Positions 49,169 to 57,252 of a stretch of DNA of 64,000 nucleotides are shown piece by piece. The position numbers and the translations under genes were made by a program. Source of the DNA: Nitrospirota bacterium (GTDB taxonomy: Bacteria; Nitrospirota; Nitrospiria; Nitrospirales; Nitrospiraceae); contig NSIK01000019.1 of assembly GCA_002737345.1 (NCBI GenBank), positions 1 through 64,000 of the forward strand, read 5' to 3'. Numbering within the stretch: the stretch's first letter is position 1; every line of letters starts with the position of its first letter. The notes beneath the pieces are model-generated. The model had not been told where the DNA came from and did not search any database. It saw only the letters and a program-made list of their open reading frames with translations.

Positions 49169-50350
49169 ATGCATATTACCAGGCGAAAAACTCGGCAGAT
49201 TCAAGTTGGCAAGCTGAAGATTGGCGGCGACGCGCCGATCTCGGTGCAGTCGATGTGCTCGACCGATACGCGCGATGTGGCGGCCACGGTTGAGCAAATT
49301 CGCCAGCTGGAGGCAGCCGGGTGTGAAGTCATCCGTGTGGCCGTGCCGGACGACGCAGCGGCGGCGGTGCTGCCCCAGATCAAAGCGGCGATGACGGTGC
49401 CTTTGATCGCCGATATTCATTTCGACCATCGCCTGGCGGTGAAGGCTGCGGAGGTTGTCGATTGCGTCCGGATCAATCCCGGCAACATCGGAGCTTGGTG
49501 GAAGGTTGAAGAAGTCATCAAGGCCGTTAGCGAGCGAGGCATTCCCCTCCGCATTGGCGTCAATGGAGGCTCGCTCGAACGTCCGCTGCTGGATAAGTAT
49601 GGCTGGCCGTCGCCGGAAGCTTTGGCCGAGTCGGCGCTCAACGCCGTCCATGCGTTAGAGGACGTGGGCTTCACGAACATGAAAGTCTCGCTGAAGGCGT
49701 CGGACGTGCACCATGCAATCGATGCCTATTGGTTATTTGCGCACCAGTCCGATTATCCCTTGCACATCGGGATCACGGAGGCCGGCACCGCGATGACGGG
49801 GGCCGTCAAATCGACTATGGGGCTCGGCTACTTGTTGTCGCAGGGCATCGGCGACACTTTGCGCGTCTCTTTGGCCGCTGATCCAGTCGAGGAAGTGAAG
49901 GTGGGGTTCGAGATCTTGAAGTCGCTCGAACTGCGCCATCGCGGGATCAACGTGATCGCTTGTCCGACCTGTGGCCGTGTCGAGATCGATGTGGTGAAGC
50001 TGGCCAATGAATTGGAAAAGAAGCTGGGCCATATCAAGACCCCGCTTAATGTGTCGGTCCTCGGCTGTGTCGTGAACGGGATTGGCGAGGGCAAGGAAGC
50101 GGATATTGGGATTGCCGGTGGTGAAGGCAAGGGTATCCTCTTCAAGAAGGGCAAGCTCGTCCGCAAGGTGCCCATCGAAGAATTGATGGACACGCTGATT
50201 CAAGAGGTCGAGCAGATGGCTAAGGAAAAAGAAGCTGAAGGAAACGGGGAATCGGTGGTTCCGTCGAACGAAGGATGGGAGCCGATGTCTCCGCCGTCGG
50301 ATGAGCCGTCGACGCTCGGGAAAGAAATCCCCGTGTTGCCCAACCGCTGA
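49169..50350 (+). CDS. ispG: (E)-4-hydroxy-3-methylbut-2-enyl-diphosphate synthase
   Basis: The 393-residue iron-sulfur enzyme carries out the penultimate MEP step. Its TIM-barrel start reads RQIQVGKLKIGGDAPISVQSM. Cluster cysteines are in IACPTCGRVEID near residues 267-278 and VLGCVVNGIGEG near 299-310. About 45 residues after the catalytic domain form a Glu/Pro/Ser-rich tail that is probably disordered and is not needed in other ispG proteins. It follows dxs after 52 bases and could be on the same transcript. Confidence 0.95.
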   Translation: MHITRRKTRQIQVGKLKIGGDAPISVQSMCSTDTRDVAATVEQIRQLEAAGCEVIRVAVPDDAAAAVLPQIKAAMTVPLIADIHFDHRLAVKAAEVVDCVRINPGNIGAWWKVEEVIKAVSERGIPLRIGVNGGSLERPLLDKYGWPSPEALAESALNAVHALEDVGFTNMKVSLKASDVHHAIDAYWLFAHQSDYPLHIGITEAGTAMTGAVKSTMGLGYLLSQGIGDTLRVSLAADPVEEVKVGFEILKSLELRHRGINVIACPTCGRVEIDVVKLANELEKKLGHIKTPLNVSVLGCVVNGIGEGKEADIGIAGGEGKGILFKKGKLVRKVPIEELMDTLIQEVEQMAKEKEAEGNGESVVPSNEGWEPMSPPSDEPSTLGKEIPVLPNR

Positions 50351-50395
50351 TCGCATGCCTGTCGCGGGCTCTTCGATATTCCGTTAAATAGCAAG

Positions 50396-50425
50396 TTGAG
50401 ATACGGGGGCAAGGCTCGCTATAAT
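50396..50425 (+). promoter_or_regulatory. Strong sigma-70 promoter of tRNA-Cys
   Basis: TTGAGA at 50396-50401 and a perfect TATAAT at 50420-50425 are 18 bases apart. The tRNA begins 8 bases after the -10 box, so transcription starts at or very near the mature 5' end. A GC-rich stretch (GCGCGCGG) at 50426-50433 fits a stringent-type discriminator. Confidence 0.8.
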
Positions 50426-50433
50426 GCGCGCGG

Positions 50434-50509
50434 GGCGCCGTACCCAAGTGGTTAAGGGAGCAGTCTGCAAAACTGCGATGCAGCGGTTCGACCCCGCTCG
50501 GCGCCTCCA
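50434..50509 (+). tRNA. tRNA-Cys (GCA anticodon)
   Basis: The 76-base sequence folds as a cloverleaf: acceptor stem GGCGCCG pairs with CGGCGCC, the anticodon stem GCAGT/ACTGC encloses the loop CTGCAAA with anticodon GCA, and the T-arm reads GCGGTTCGACCCCGC. The discriminator base is T(U), as usual for tRNA-Cys, and the 3' CCA is encoded in the DNA. Confidence 0.96.
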
Positions 50510-50569
50510 ATCCTCGCGCCCCTCGCTTCTCGCCGGCATCACGTTGCGTGGCGGAGATAAGCGGGAAAA

Positions 50570-50598
50570 TTGACGCTCAGGCAGGAGAATGTTAGGGT
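50570..50598 (+). promoter_or_regulatory. Possible promoter of hpnH
   Basis: TTGACG at 50570-50575 and TAGGGT at 50593-50598 are 17 bases apart, 85 bases before the hpnH ATG. The -10 match is weak. Confidence 0.4.
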
Positions 50599-50683
50599 TG
50601 AGAATATTTCTTCGACGCAAGCCCAGTTGCGATTCGCAGCTGCGCATCATTCAGATACAGAATAAGTAAGAGGAGAGGGCGGA

Positions 50684-51700
50684 ATGGCCGTTCCGATTTC
50701 CCAGATGTTTACCGTCACGAAATACGTGCTCACCCAGAAAGTGAAGCGGGTGAAGCGGTATCCGCTCGTGCTGATGCTGGAGCCCCTGTTCCGTTGCAAT
50801 CTGGCCTGCGCCGGTTGTGGGAAGATTCAATACCCCGACCATGTGCTCGACAAGCGGTTGACGCCTGAAGCATGCTGGGCCGCGGCGGAGGAATGTGGAG
50901 CCCCGATCGTCAGCATCCCCGGCGGCGAACCGATGATCCATCCTGAGATGGCCGCGATCGTCAGCGGGCTGGTCGCGCAGCAGCGGTACGTGTATCTCTG
51001 TACCAATGCGATTTTGATGGAGCGAAAGCTCGATGAGTATCAGCCCTCCAAATACCTGACCTTCAGCGTTCATATGGATGGCTTGAAGGATGAGCACGAT
51101 TTGGCCGTGTGCCGCGATGGCGTTTATGACGTGGCGGTGAAGGCGATCAAGGCGGCGTTGAAGCGGGGACACCGGGTCACAACCAATACGACCCTCTTCG
51201 ATGATGCCAATCCGGAGCGGGTGCGGAAGTTTTTCGATGCCATGATGGAGCTTGGCGTCGAGGGCATGATGATCTCGCCCGGCTACAGTTATCAGAAGGC
51301 CCCAGACCAACAGCATTTCCTGAAGCGAGAGCGCACGAGGGAATTATTCTCCCGTATTTTAGAGAGCCCGAAGAAGGGGTGGGCGTTCAATCAGTCCCCG
51401 TTGTTTTTGGATTTCTTAATGGGCCGGCGGGAGTACGAATGTACGCCTTGGGGCAATCCGACCTATAACATTTTCGGGTGGCAGAAGCCTTGCTATTTGC
51501 TCCAAGAGGGCTATGCCAAGACCTTCCGCGAGCTGATGGAGAGCACGGAGTGGGATCATTACGGAACAGGGCGGAATGAGAAATGCGCTGACTGTATGGT
51601 GCATTGCGGGTACGAAGCCTCCGCCGTGGAAGATACGTTCGGGACATTGTCGGGGTTCGGACGGACCGTGAAGCTGACAATGAGTCCGACTTCGCGGTGA
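50684..51700 (+). CDS. hpnH: Hopanoid biosynthesis radical SAM protein HpnH
   Basis: The 338-residue radical SAM enzyme attaches a 5'-deoxyadenosyl group to hopene, giving adenosylhopane. The cluster motif is CNLACAGC near residues 38-45 (EPLFRCNLACAGCGKIQYP), and SIPGGEPMIHPEM follows near 79-91. The C-terminal part has extra Cys residues (ECTPWGN, KPCYLL, KCADCMVHCGYE), possibly a second cluster. AGAGGAGAG precedes the ATG. It is 8.5 kb from shc/hpnG on the same strand, separated by mla-like genes and dxs-ispG, so the hopanoid genes are spread through one neighbourhood. Confidence 0.94.
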   Translation: MAVPISQMFTVTKYVLTQKVKRVKRYPLVLMLEPLFRCNLACAGCGKIQYPDHVLDKRLTPEACWAAAEECGAPIVSIPGGEPMIHPEMAAIVSGLVAQQRYVYLCTNAILMERKLDEYQPSKYLTFSVHMDGLKDEHDLAVCRDGVYDVAVKAIKAALKRGHRVTTNTTLFDDANPERVRKFFDAMMELGVEGMMISPGYSYQKAPDQQHFLKRERTRELFSRILESPKKGWAFNQSPLFLDFLMGRREYECTPWGNPTYNIFGWQKPCYLLQEGYAKTFRELMESTEWDHYGTGRNEKCADCMVHCGYEASAVEDTFGTLSGFGRTVKLTMSPTSR

Positions 51701-51779
51701 TAGATTGCCGGCCGTGTCGCTGTGCGTTCACCGGCCTGTCCTGTTGCACGTTGCACATTTTAGGTTTGACGAGTGCGCA

Positions 51780-52178
51780 ATGACTGATACCAAAAACCAT
51801 AGCACCGACAGTATCGCAGGCTCGCTAGAGGGCCGTGTGTTTCGTCCAGCTTCGCTCGCTCAGTTGGCGGAAGCGGTGGAGTTGGCGTTTGACTATCGTG
51901 GCGATGTGACGATTGGGTTAAAGTCCGGGGAGTCCTTCGTTGGGTATCTGTTCAATCGGCAACAAGTGGGCGGTTCCGAATCCTCTTTGGAGTTGTTTCC
52001 CTCCAATAGTTCCCTCGCGCAGAAAATTCGTTATGACCAGATCGCGACGATCGCCTTTACTGGCGGAGATACGGCGACAGGGAAATCCTGGGAGACCTGG
52101 ATTTCCAAGAAAGAGTCGGAGCGGCGAGCCGAGGTAGATCGGGTTGCCGCCGACGCAAAAGCCCGCGGAATCCTATAG
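51780..52178 (+). CDS. Hypothetical protein, small beta-rich
   Basis: I do not recognise this 132-residue protein. The ATG at 51780 is preferred; a longer frame to 51705 runs through a Val/His/Cys-rich stretch with no ribosome site. The middle part (VTIGLKSGESFVGYLFNRQQ) has the look of a small beta-barrel such as an Sm-like fold, with RYDQIATIAFTGGDTATGK after it. The C-terminus is charged and helical (KKESERRAEVDRVAADAKARG). There is no signal peptide. It follows hpnH by 79 bases and could be cotranscribed with it. Confidence 0.7.
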   Translation: MTDTKNHSTDSIAGSLEGRVFRPASLAQLAEAVELAFDYRGDVTIGLKSGESFVGYLFNRQQVGGSESSLELFPSNSSLAQKIRYDQIATIAFTGGDTATGKSWETWISKKESERRAEVDRVAADAKARGIL

Positions 52179-52312
52179 ATTCTCCGTCGACTGCCCGCGT
52201 CATTCCCTTATTCATTTTCCCTTCGTTTTTCTACGCCATACTCATCGCTGATAGTCCTCGCATGGCGCGTAAAACGGGGCTTTACTCCCTATTTGATCAT
52301 GCTGCCAATTCG

Positions 52313-52341
52313 TTGACAAAGGGTAGGAGCTGTGCTAAAAA
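52313..52341 (+). promoter_or_regulatory. Predicted sigma-70 promoter upstream of 52442 gene
   Basis: TTGACA at 52313-52318 and TAAAAA at 52336-52341 are 17 bases apart. A leader of about 95 bases would precede the GTG start; I see no known riboswitch core in it. Confidence 0.6.
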
Positions 52342-52441
52342 GAGCGCCTCAAAATGGCCGGACTCCTTAGTGATCGAACGTTCTGTTGTGTGAGGCGGGG
52401 CCAAGAGCTCGGCGACGGAAAGAGGCATCAGTCTAGAGCAC

Positions 52442-52981
52442 GTGAGGCGTAGACAGACCGTACAGAGTGAGTCGCGATGGCGGGATTGGATCCTAGCCAT
52501 TGTCATGGTGGGTAGCCTCCCATCGGTCGTGTTTGCAACGCATGAAGCCGACCATCGGTTTACGGTCGAAGGGTTCGTGTGTGAGACCGATGGAAGAGGG
52601 GCGTCGAATATCGACGTGCTCGTCAAGGATACGAGAATCTCCTACGGGCAGATTGTCAAGACGGATAAAGACGGGTACTATAAAGCGACGTTTCACCTCC
52701 ATAACGATAATCTTGGCGATCCGTTATTGATCGAAGCTAGAGAAGCGCAGCAGCAGCAGAAAGTTTTGTTTGACCCGAAGGATCTCGAGGCGGAACGCAA
52801 GATCCAGGTTAATTTCGGGACCGGCTGTATTCACGACAGAGAGCGGGCTCCTCAGTGGGTCTATCTGGGGTTGGGGGCCGTAGCGGTCGTAGTGGGCGGA
52901 TTTGTCGGGGCGAAAATGCTCAGGTCACGGCGGAAGCGTGGACAGAAACGAGGCCAGTCTCAGGGGAAGCGACGAGCATAA
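52442..52981 (+). CDS. Membrane-anchored protein with carboxypeptidase-regulatory-like domain
   Basis: The 179-residue protein has an N-terminal signal segment (WILAIVMVGSLPSVVFATHEA), a beta-sandwich domain resembling carboxypeptidase regulatory or CNA-B-like domains (FVCETDGRGASNIDVLVKD, TDKDGYYKATFHLHN), and one C-terminal membrane helix near residues 141-160 (WVYLGLGAVAVVVGGFVGAK). A highly basic tail (RSRRKRGQKRG) follows. Two Cys residues (near 47 and 129) could form a disulfide. The start is a GTG with weak ribosome site. It precedes the respiratory cluster but is separated from it by a terminator. Confidence 0.7.
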   Translation: MRRRQTVQSESRWRDWILAIVMVGSLPSVVFATHEADHRFTVEGFVCETDGRGASNIDVLVKDTRISYGQIVKTDKDGYYKATFHLHNDNLGDPLLIEAREAQQQQKVLFDPKDLEAERKIQVNFGTGCIHDRERAPQWVYLGLGAVAVVVGGFVGAKMLRSRRKRGQKRGQSQGKRRA

Positions 52982-53074
52982 TTTAAACGGTCGTGGGGCT
53001 GCTGTGCGCCTCGCTGGGCCGGTTGATTAAAGTGGCGGGGGAATACGAGTGGCGTCATAGGATTCGTTAGGACT

Positions 53075-53121
53075 AGCGCTTTTGCAGGGGTGATTATCCT
53101 CCTGGTGAAAGCGCTTTTTTT
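53075..53121 (+). terminator. Intrinsic terminator before the respiratory cluster
   Basis: AGCGCTTT at 53075-53082 pairs with AAAGCGCT at 53108-53115; AGG/CCT pairs extend the stem. A run of seven T follows at 53115-53121. It separates the 52442 gene from the cytochrome cluster. Confidence 0.85.
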
Positions 53122-53171
53122 CGTCTTAGTGAAACGTAATCGATAGGGTTTGGAACAAAGGAGCAAGAATT

Positions 53172-53729
53172 ATGAAGCAGGCAAAAGCGACGCAGTTGGC
53201 GGTGGTGTTGGGAATGGGCTTGTTCTTGGCGGCCTGTGGTGGGGGAGGAGGCGAAGGGGTGGTCGTTCCCCCTCCGGCAGCCCCTGCTGAATATGCAGCA
53301 AGCCATATGCCGGCCGGTTGGTGGACTGATGCAGCCAAGCTGGAAGAAGGGCGGAAGCTCTTCATTGGCGAGACGAATCCCGATGTGAATTGCGCCAGCT
53401 GTCACGGCAAGGATGGCAAGCCGGTCAAGGCGGGCGCCCGCGATTTCCGGAATGGTGACCGGATGAGTCTCTATTCCGATTCCGTGTGGTTCTGGAGGAT
53501 TGCCGAAGGGGTGCCGAACACCAAGATGAAGGCCTGGAAGAGCAAGCTGTCAGAGGAAGATCGCTGGAAGATTGTCTTGTTTGAGCGGAACTTTGGGTTG
53601 GCCGGCAAGGGCTGGGACCCCGAAAAGCATGCCTGGGTCGATGCGGCGAGCATCTCGGCGGCAGGAGCAGCGGCAGCACCGGCAGCGGCCCCAGCAGAGG
53701 CACCAGCGGCAGCGCCGGCAGGCAAGTAA
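53172..53729 (+). CDS. Monohaem cytochrome c, lipoprotein-type
   Basis: The 185-residue protein has a lipoprotein signal (FLAACGGGGG, lipidated Cys near residue 22) and one class I cytochrome c domain with CASCH near residues 76-80. A Met ligand is likely in VPNTKMKAW near residues 117-125. The last 35 residues are almost only Ala and Pro, probably a flexible tether. AAAGGAGC precedes the ATG. It is the first gene of a cluster of respiratory genes on the plus strand and lies 38 bases upstream of the first bd-like gene. It could carry electrons to or from that complex. Confidence 0.92.
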   Translation: MKQAKATQLAVVLGMGLFLAACGGGGGEGVVVPPPAAPAEYAASHMPAGWWTDAAKLEEGRKLFIGETNPDVNCASCHGKDGKPVKAGARDFRNGDRMSLYSDSVWFWRIAEGVPNTKMKAWKSKLSEEDRWKIVLFERNFGLAGKGWDPEKHAWVDAASISAAGAAAAPAAAPAEAPAAAPAGK

Positions 53730-53767
53730 GCGGATTTCAATCACGTGAGGAGGGGCGGCGAAACATC

Positions 53768-55438
53768 ATGAAAACGTGGCAGCGCAGTCTTATGGGGGCA
53801 TTCGCGCTTCTGGCGTTGTTCGGAGGAGCGGCATATGCCCAGGCTCCCGGCGCGCCACCCGTGGAGTTCCCTTATACGGGGAACCGGACCGCGGTATGGG
53901 TCGTCGCCCAGCTTCACATTCTATTTGCCGGGTTCATTCTCGGTGCTCCAATCTTTGTCGTCATCTCGGAATGGTTGGGGTATCGGAAGCAGGATCCCCG
54001 GTACGATCGCTTGGCGAAAGAGGTCACGAAGGTCACGGTCATTCTCTATAGTATGACCGCTCTGACCGGGGGCCTCTTTATTTTCGTGTTGCTAGCGACT
54101 TATCCGCAGTTTACGACATGGCTCATCAATCATTTCTATCTGCTGTTCGCGGTGATTTACCCACTCCTGTTCATCAGTGAAACGATCTTGCTGTACATGT
54201 ACTTCTATACCTGGGATGCCTGGAAGGGCGAGAAGAAGGCCCGCCATATCGCTCTGGGTGTGCTCTTGAATCTGATTGGCACGATCACGCTCTTCGTGAT
54301 CGATGGGCCGACCTCGTTTATGAATACTCCGGTGAAGGCCGAGGGGATTTCGCCGCAAGAGTTTCTCGCCACCGCGTCTCTCTGGGATAAGATCTTCAAT
54401 TATAGCTGGATGCCGCTGAACCTCCACCGCCTCGTCGGCAACGTGACGTTCGGCGGGTTTGTGGCAGGCTTGATTGCGGCCTATATGTTTATGGGCGCGA
54501 AGAAAGACGAAGAGCGAGCCTATTACGATTGGATGGGCTTTGTCGGCAATCTGATCGGAGTGGGTGCGTTGTTGTTTCTTCCCTTCATGGGCTATCTGCT
54601 GGCCTATGAACTCTGCGACTACGATGCGTCGATCTGCCCTTACATGATGGCGGACCAGCTTTCGATGTTTTTCGAAATGCAGGGCGCGATGATCGGGCTC
54701 ATCTTCCTGGCCAGTAACTATTATATCTGGCTCAGCATGAAGCGCATCGAGGGAGTCGAGAAGGTTCGGATGACGATCCTGGCTCCAATCATCATGGTAC
54801 TGCTCCCCCTGGTCATGACCAAGGTGCTGACCGATTATCCGGTTCCGGATCCGATGTCGCTGGCTTTCTTGTTGCCCATGTTGCTGGCGCCCTTCACCAT
54901 TGGCCGCTTTATCCCGCTGACTGTTTCGGCGCGCACGGTCATCAAGGTCGGTTTCTTGATGGTCGTCGTGGGCGATGCTATCTGGCTCACCCCCCATGGA
55001 TTCGTGCCCACCGGCGCTAAGCTGGTGGCGGAGTTGGAGTTGCCGTCTGATTGGAACTTCCTGGCGCTGATGCCGGCCAAGAACTCGGCGGCCTTCACGC
55101 TGGTGTTCGTCACAGTCATTAATTATGTGATTTATAACCGGGCCATCAGTCAGGGCACGATTGTCTGGGGAAAGATCGATTTTATCTCCCAGTTCGTCCT
55201 GATCTTCCTGGCCTTCACCGCAATTTGGACAATGGGCTTGATGGGCGCCGTCCGTTCGCTGCTGCGGAAGTACTACCACACGTACAATTTGTTGCCAGAT
55301 TTCACCGCGGAGTCCTTTACGCCGACGCTGTCGTACTCCGCCTGGTGGATCACCGGGATTACGGTCGTCTTTTACGCCGTCGTGAGTTTCGCCATTCTCG
55401 TGACCCTGCGGCCTTCCGATCCGAAGGGGCACGCCTGA
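53768..55438 (+). CDS. Cytochrome bd-like oxidase subunit I (CydA-like) 1
   Basis: The 556-residue membrane protein has a signal-like N-terminus and about 13-14 membrane helices. It resembles CydA of cytochrome bd oxidases: His in VVAQLHILFAGFILG (near residue 49, haem b595-type position), Glu in FISETILLYMYFYTWD (near 138) and His in PLNLHRLVGN near residue 221. The Q-loop GRQPW motif of true quinol bd oxidases is not seen. No CydB-like gene is next to it. AGGAGG lies before the ATG. Nitrospira are known for bd-like proteins of uncertain biochemical role; this may be a terminal oxidase or an electron-transfer module of a bc1-like complex. Confidence 0.85.
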   Translation: MKTWQRSLMGAFALLALFGGAAYAQAPGAPPVEFPYTGNRTAVWVVAQLHILFAGFILGAPIFVVISEWLGYRKQDPRYDRLAKEVTKVTVILYSMTALTGGLFIFVLLATYPQFTTWLINHFYLLFAVIYPLLFISETILLYMYFYTWDAWKGEKKARHIALGVLLNLIGTITLFVIDGPTSFMNTPVKAEGISPQEFLATASLWDKIFNYSWMPLNLHRLVGNVTFGGFVAGLIAAYMFMGAKKDEERAYYDWMGFVGNLIGVGALLFLPFMGYLLAYELCDYDASICPYMMADQLSMFFEMQGAMIGLIFLASNYYIWLSMKRIEGVEKVRMTILAPIIMVLLPLVMTKVLTDYPVPDPMSLAFLLPMLLAPFTIGRFIPLTVSARTVIKVGFLMVVVGDAIWLTPHGFVPTGAKLVAELELPSDWNFLALMPAKNSAAFTLVFVTVINYVIYNRAISQGTIVWGKIDFISQFVLIFLAFTAIWTMGLMGAVRSLLRKYYHTYNLLPDFTAESFTPTLSYSAWWITGITVVFYAVVSFAILVTLRPSDPKGHA

Positions 55439-55511
55439 GGGTAGCCCAGTCCCTGCCGGGGCCATGTAACCGGGGTGTGGAACGCCTACTGATGAAGGAA
55501 AGAGGATTTGT

Positions 55512-56318
55512 ATGGGGAATGTGATTAAGAAGCTGGCGATCGGCCTGGTGGTGGGAGGCGTACTCGTAGGTTTTACGAGGGCGTTCGAATTCCCCGTCAT
55601 CTTCCAGATGATGTTCTTCGCCTATGCGATGCTGGGGGCCGTCGTCTTTATGATCCTGGATGCGCCGGCGGTCAAGCCGATGAGCGGGATCAAGTCCGTG
55701 GCGATCCTGGTGACCTTTTATATCGTACTCTGCACAGTCTATATTTCCGGCGCCTCGATGTGGCCGCAATATGACCCGGAGGACGAAAAAGGCAAGATCG
55801 AGAAGATCCTGAAGCCCAAGCGGGCCGCAACCGAGCAGGGCAAGGCGGATGAATTGATCGCGCGGGCCAAGGCCTTGGACGAGCAAGTGAAGGTTTTGTC
55901 GGCGCGGCTCAAGGATTTGGGCGGAGATCAGGCGACGAAGGATCAGGCGGCAGGTGGCCCAGGCGCGCCTCCGGCCACGACTGGAGCGGCTTCTGGGGAC
56001 TTCATGAAGTTGGGTGAAGAGCAGTGGCAGCTGCAAGAATGTTATAACTGCCACAAGCTGAAGGGTGAGGGTGGCAAGAAGCGCGGTCCTGAGTTGGACA
56101 ACATCGCCAGCTACCTCTCCGTCGACGAGATCAAGCAGAAAATTCTTGACCCCAAGAGCTTTATGGCTGAGGGCTTCGAGAAAGAGTACGAGAAGGGCAA
56201 GATGCCGGACAAGTACAAGGATCTCATGGAGGAGAAGGACATCGTGGCGCTCGCCTCCTGGCTGGGGACATTCAAGAATACATCGGTGGCCACACCAAAG
56301 CCGATTAAGAAGAAGTAG
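55512..56318 (+). CDS. Membrane-anchored monohaem cytochrome c
   Basis: The 268-residue protein has three hydrophobic segments in its N-terminal 85 residues, a charged helical linker (KGKIEKILKPKRAATEQGKAD then DEQVKVLSARLKDLGG), an Ala/Gly/Pro spacer, and a C-terminal cytochrome c domain with CYNCH near residues 178-182. A Met in KMPDKYK or SFMAEGF may be the sixth ligand. GAAAGAGG lies before the ATG. It sits between the first bd-like gene and the Rieske gene (1-base gap), so it is probably part of the same complex. Confidence 0.9.
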   Translation: MGNVIKKLAIGLVVGGVLVGFTRAFEFPVIFQMMFFAYAMLGAVVFMILDAPAVKPMSGIKSVAILVTFYIVLCTVYISGASMWPQYDPEDEKGKIEKILKPKRAATEQGKADELIARAKALDEQVKVLSARLKDLGGDQATKDQAAGGPGAPPATTGAASGDFMKLGEEQWQLQECYNCHKLKGEGGKKRGPELDNIASYLSVDEIKQKILDPKSFMAEGFEKEYEKGKMPDKYKDLMEEKDIVALASWLGTFKNTSVATPKPIKKK

Positions 56319-56319
56319 C

Positions 56320-57252
56320 ATGCAGCCTAAACTGAAATCAAAAGTCCGCGGCGCGGATCAAGAAATCGGAGAAGTGATTAAGGTCATCGTCGACCCGCTG
56401 TCTCACGAGATCAGTGACCTTGTCGTGTCGGTCAGCGGCACGGAGGACCGGCAAGTGCCGATGTGTGCAGTGGAGACCGTGACGGACGGTCTGGTGGAAT
56501 TGCGGATGTCCCGGGCGGATTTCCTGGAGTTCGCTCCGTTCAAGCGCGAAGACTATGTCACGACGCATGAAGTCGAAATCCCTCACTTGGAGGATCATCT
56601 TGACGTCACGCCGGGCGAAGTACTCGTGCCGTTCCCTGAGCTGGAGCGCAACGTCAAGCGGCGGACGTTTTTTACAAATTTGACCCATGTGATCGGGCTC
56701 TTTATTGGGTTGCCGCTGGCGTTTCCCGTGCTGAAGTACTTGATGAAGCCGATGTACTCACCGTTCGACAATGGATGGCTCAAGATCGGCAACGTCGGAA
56801 AGATCAAGGCGGACGACGCAGGCACCCAGTTCAAGTATAAGCGTAAGGTCAAAGAGGCCTATCTCCCGGAAGCGGAGATTGAAAAGAACGTGTGGGTTTT
56901 AAAGGCGACGCCTGCAGTCCTCGAAAAAGTGTACCAGGGCAAAGATATGGAATTCCGTGATGCCCTGGGGAAGACGATCTGGACCAATAAGAAAGATGTC
57001 CCGTACATCGCATTTTCAGGGAAATGCCCCCACCTCGGATGCGGATTTAAGTGGCGCCAGCATAAAGTGCTTGGGCAAGTGTTCCTCTGTCCCTGCCACT
57101 TGAGTATCTACGATGCGTCCGGCAAGGTGCTGGACGGGCCAGCCCCGCGTCCCCTCGATCCGCTGCCGATCCAGATATCCGCGAGTGGCGAAGTGCAGAT
57201 TATCGATATGGAATTCAAAGCCGGGACAAAGTCCCAAACACGGATCGTCTAG
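56320..57252 (+). CDS. Rieske iron-sulfur protein fused to an N-terminal PRC-barrel-like domain
   Basis: The 310-residue protein has a beta-rich N-terminal domain of about 90 residues (KVRGADQEIGEVIKVIVDP, VPMCAVETVTDGLVEL) that looks like a PRC-barrel. A twin-arginine-like membrane anchor follows (VKRRTFFTNLTHVIGLFIG near 108-126). The C-terminal Rieske domain has CPHLGC near residues 236-241 and CPCHLSIYD near 258-266, binding a [2Fe-2S] by two Cys and two His. The frame from 56065 begins antisense to nothing real and is rejected. The gene starts one base after the previous stop and abuts cytochrome b exactly, so the unit is tightly coupled. Confidence 0.9.
   Translation: MQPKLKSKVRGADQEIGEVIKVIVDPLSHEISDLVVSVSGTEDRQVPMCAVETVTDGLVELRMSRADFLEFAPFKREDYVTTHEVEIPHLEDHLDVTPGEVLVPFPELERNVKRRTFFTNLTHVIGLFIGLPLAFPVLKYLMKPMYSPFDNGWLKIGNVGKIKADDAGTQFKYKRKVKEAYLPEAEIEKNVWVLKATPAVLEKVYQGKDMEFRDALGKTIWTNKKDVPYIAFSGKCPHLGCGFKWRQHKVLGQVFLCPCHLSIYDASGKVLDGPAPRPLDPLPIQISASGEVQIIDMEFKAGTKSQTRIV

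Noticed and set aside
54092-55600. 502-codon open frame on the minus strand opposite the first bd-like gene
   Set aside because: Very rich in His, Asp, Gln and Arg with no hydrophobic core, as expected for the complement of a membrane protein gene.
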